64,000 nt of DNA from Fimbriimonadaceae bacterium. GTDB taxonomy: Bacteria; Armatimonadota; Fimbriimonadia; Fimbriimonadales; Fimbriimonadaceae. The notes below the pieces were generated by a model. That model did not search any database, was not told the DNA's origin, and saw only the letters and a list, made by a program, of their open reading frames with translations. The stretch is taken from positions 1,426,001 to 1,490,000 of the forward strand of contig JABAQM010000001.1 in NCBI GenBank assembly GCA_019187105.1, read 5' to 3'. The position numbers were made by a program, and so were the translations under genes. Below, piece by piece: positions 62,948 through 64,000 of this stretch. Each line of letters begins with the position of its first letter. Position 1 is the first letter of the stretch.

Positions 62948-63102
62948 GGGTTGGCTATAAGGATACCGTTTGGCCCGGGTTCGGCCTCCGCGGGAAGACA
63001 CCTGCATTCGGGCCACGGAGCGCGGGCGTCTTGCTCGCACGTCTTTGACCCACGAACAACTCGTCCGCTTCCTATCCTCAAACTCCGGAATGGAGTATCC
63101 GT

Positions 63103-64000
63103 CTAGTCCGGAATAGCCTGCAAAACCGAAACCTCAACGGCGTCAGGCAGCGCTAGCTCCTCCTGACCCACCTTAACGATAGCCGAATACTTTCCAAGCG
63201 GCGCTTTCGCGACGTCAAAGCTCGCATCGGCTACAAAGGCACTTAGGCGGGTCACACTCGATGCCTGGACAACCATCGCCCCTCTTTCTAGCCGGAAGGT
63301 GACGCCCGGCTCAAAGCCTGAACCGACGAAACGGACTTTGACACGCGAGCGCCGCGGAACGGTTCCTGGCGTCGCAGTTCTGAGCCCCAGACCCTGCTCT
63401 GCCGGGAGAGGATTGGCGATTACGCCAGACAAGTAATATCCGCCGGCAAGGGCAAGCGACATACCATCTGGGGAGTAAGAGATCTGGATTAGACTTGGAA
63501 CCTGCTGGTCGAAAAAGTGCAGTAAAGACCCTGACGCCGCATCCCAGAATCGGAGAGTGCTATCTCTTGAACCAGTGACAATCGACCTTCCATCCGGACA
63601 GAAAGCAGCCCGGACCGGTCCAGCATGTCCGGTTAGGGTACGCACTAAGGCACCGGATTGTACGTCCCATACGCGAGCAGTATTGTCCTCTGCTCCCGAG
63701 ACGATCCATTCTCCATCGGGTGAAAACGCAACGGATCGCACTCGTCCTGTATGGCCGATAAAAGAACGCTGCAGGCTTCCGGTAAGGGGATTCCACAAGC
63801 GGATAATATTGTCGGCAACGGTCGCCAAAAACTGACTGTCTAGCGAAAATGCCACGGCGTTGACGCCGTCTGGGTGTGGACCCAGTTTCCGCAACAAGGT
63901 ACCGGACTGCAGATCCCATATCCCGACGTCACGATCGCCTGATCCTGTCGCTAGTAGCAATCCATTAGGCGAGAAGGCCAAACTTGATAATCCAGCAGTA
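63103..64000 (-). CDS. WD40-repeat protein, N-terminus missing
   Basis: An open frame that continues past the right edge; at least 299 residues are visible. It has about four WD40 repeats, such as VAFSPDGEWIVSGAEDNTARVWD and LRFWDAASGSLL, quoted in short parts, forming half or more of a propeller, then a C-terminal Ig-like IPT/TIG domain (about the last 85 residues, with VRFVGSGFEPGVTFRLERG). It is likely a secreted or surface scaffold. Its beginning, including any signal peptide, lies outside. It is 155 bases upstream of typA on the same strand. Confidence 0.8.
   Translation of the reverse strand, partial: TAGLSSLAFSPNGLLLATGSGDRDVGIWDLQSGTLLRKLGPHPDGVNAVAFSLDSQFLATVADNIIRLWNPLTGSLQRSFIGHTGRVRSVAFSPDGEWIVSGAEDNTARVWDVQSGALVRTLTGHAGPVRAAFCPDGRSIVTGSRDSTLRFWDAASGSLLHFFDQQVPSLIQISYSPDGMSLALAGGYYLSGVIANPLPAEQGLGLRTATPGTVPRRSRVKVRFVGSGFEPGVTFRLERGAMVVQASSVTRLSAFVADASFDVAKAPLGKYSAIVKVGQEELALPDAVEVSVLQAIPD

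Noticed and set aside
61619-63106. A 495-codon open frame on the plus strand opposite typA
   Set aside because: It lies antisense to a clear, fully conserved GTPase gene and its translation has no recognisable domain. High-GC third positions create such frames.
1-64000. CRISPR array, prophage, insertion sequence or tRNA
   Set aside because: No regularly spaced repeats, integrases, transposases or tRNA cloverleaf were seen in any intergenic stretch. Composition looks even by eye.

Overview
The window is a dense, roughly 60% GC bacterial chromosome segment with about 62 protein genes, no rRNA or tRNA gene, no CRISPR array and no insertion sequence. The best guess for the host is Armatimonadota, probably Fimbriimonadia-like. 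This is inference: it rests on the pseudopilin N-terminus at 32973 ([19 protein letters not shown] then FPVFAQAK), a style common in that phylum, together with flagellar genes, an outer-membrane beta-barrel and many TTG/GTG starts. Many genes are translationally coupled by 1- or 4-base overlaps (ATGA, GTGA, TAATG). Many unit-leading genes have no Shine-Dalgarno sequence and instead carry an A/T-rich -10-like box 6-12 bases before the start codon, which suggests leaderless mRNAs.

Layout, left to right. 1-4157: a partial polysaccharide deacetylase, a PQQ-propeller protein, dprA and nagA. 4198-6827: a KimA-type APC transporter coupled to a STAS-USP protein. 6824-10288: hutU and a PfkB kinase (divergent), then a secreted protein. 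10266-12013: an ECF sigma factor with a DUF4349 putative anti-sigma factor. 12086-22911: one long leftward operon running from a GT4 glycosyltransferase through trmD, rplS, lepB, a BtuF-like lipoprotein, mtnP, a HEAT-repeat protein, rpiB and a degenerate S41 protein to ctpA. 22998-27485: a methyltransferase-GT2 fusion, facing murA-mreB-hypothetical.

27486-27830 is the only gene-free stretch above 300 bases. It holds a possible structured RNA ending in an intrinsic terminator just before an HNH nuclease gene. 28364-32766: a Ser/Thr kinase with eight CxxC knuckles, divergent from a BlaI/M56 repressor-protease pair, then a methyltransferase. 32973-34072: a pseudopilin and a coupled 57-residue lipoprotein. 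34139-35315: the c-di-AMP receptor gene darA and holB, partly as in Firmicutes. 35339-39081: a sigma-E-like envelope-stress operon (ECF sigma, zinc anti-sigma, RseB-like, HtrA).

39165-43966: a Fur-like regulator lacking a CxxC motif, a 65-residue basic protein with its own promoter and terminator, MATE, CorA and NuoF. 44087-47854: a hook-assembly operon (fliK, flgD, flg_new, flgE). 47929-53343: a HAD phosphatase, a 1020-residue glycosidase-like protein with basic tails, era and an outer-membrane protein. 53346-57317: a DapA-family lyase, an ABC exporter pair, a RibD-like reductase and a DsbA-like protein. 57401-64000: rpsR with extended ends, argG, a G-rich tandem repeat, comM, a possible 50-residue gene, typA and a partial WD40 protein.

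Recurring themes are envelope homeostasis (two sigma/anti-sigma sets, HtrA, CtpA, LepB, MurA, MreB), transformation (dprA, comM) and possibly c-di-AMP/potassium control (KimA-like transporter, DarA). Functional calls are from recognition of motifs only; no database search was possible.
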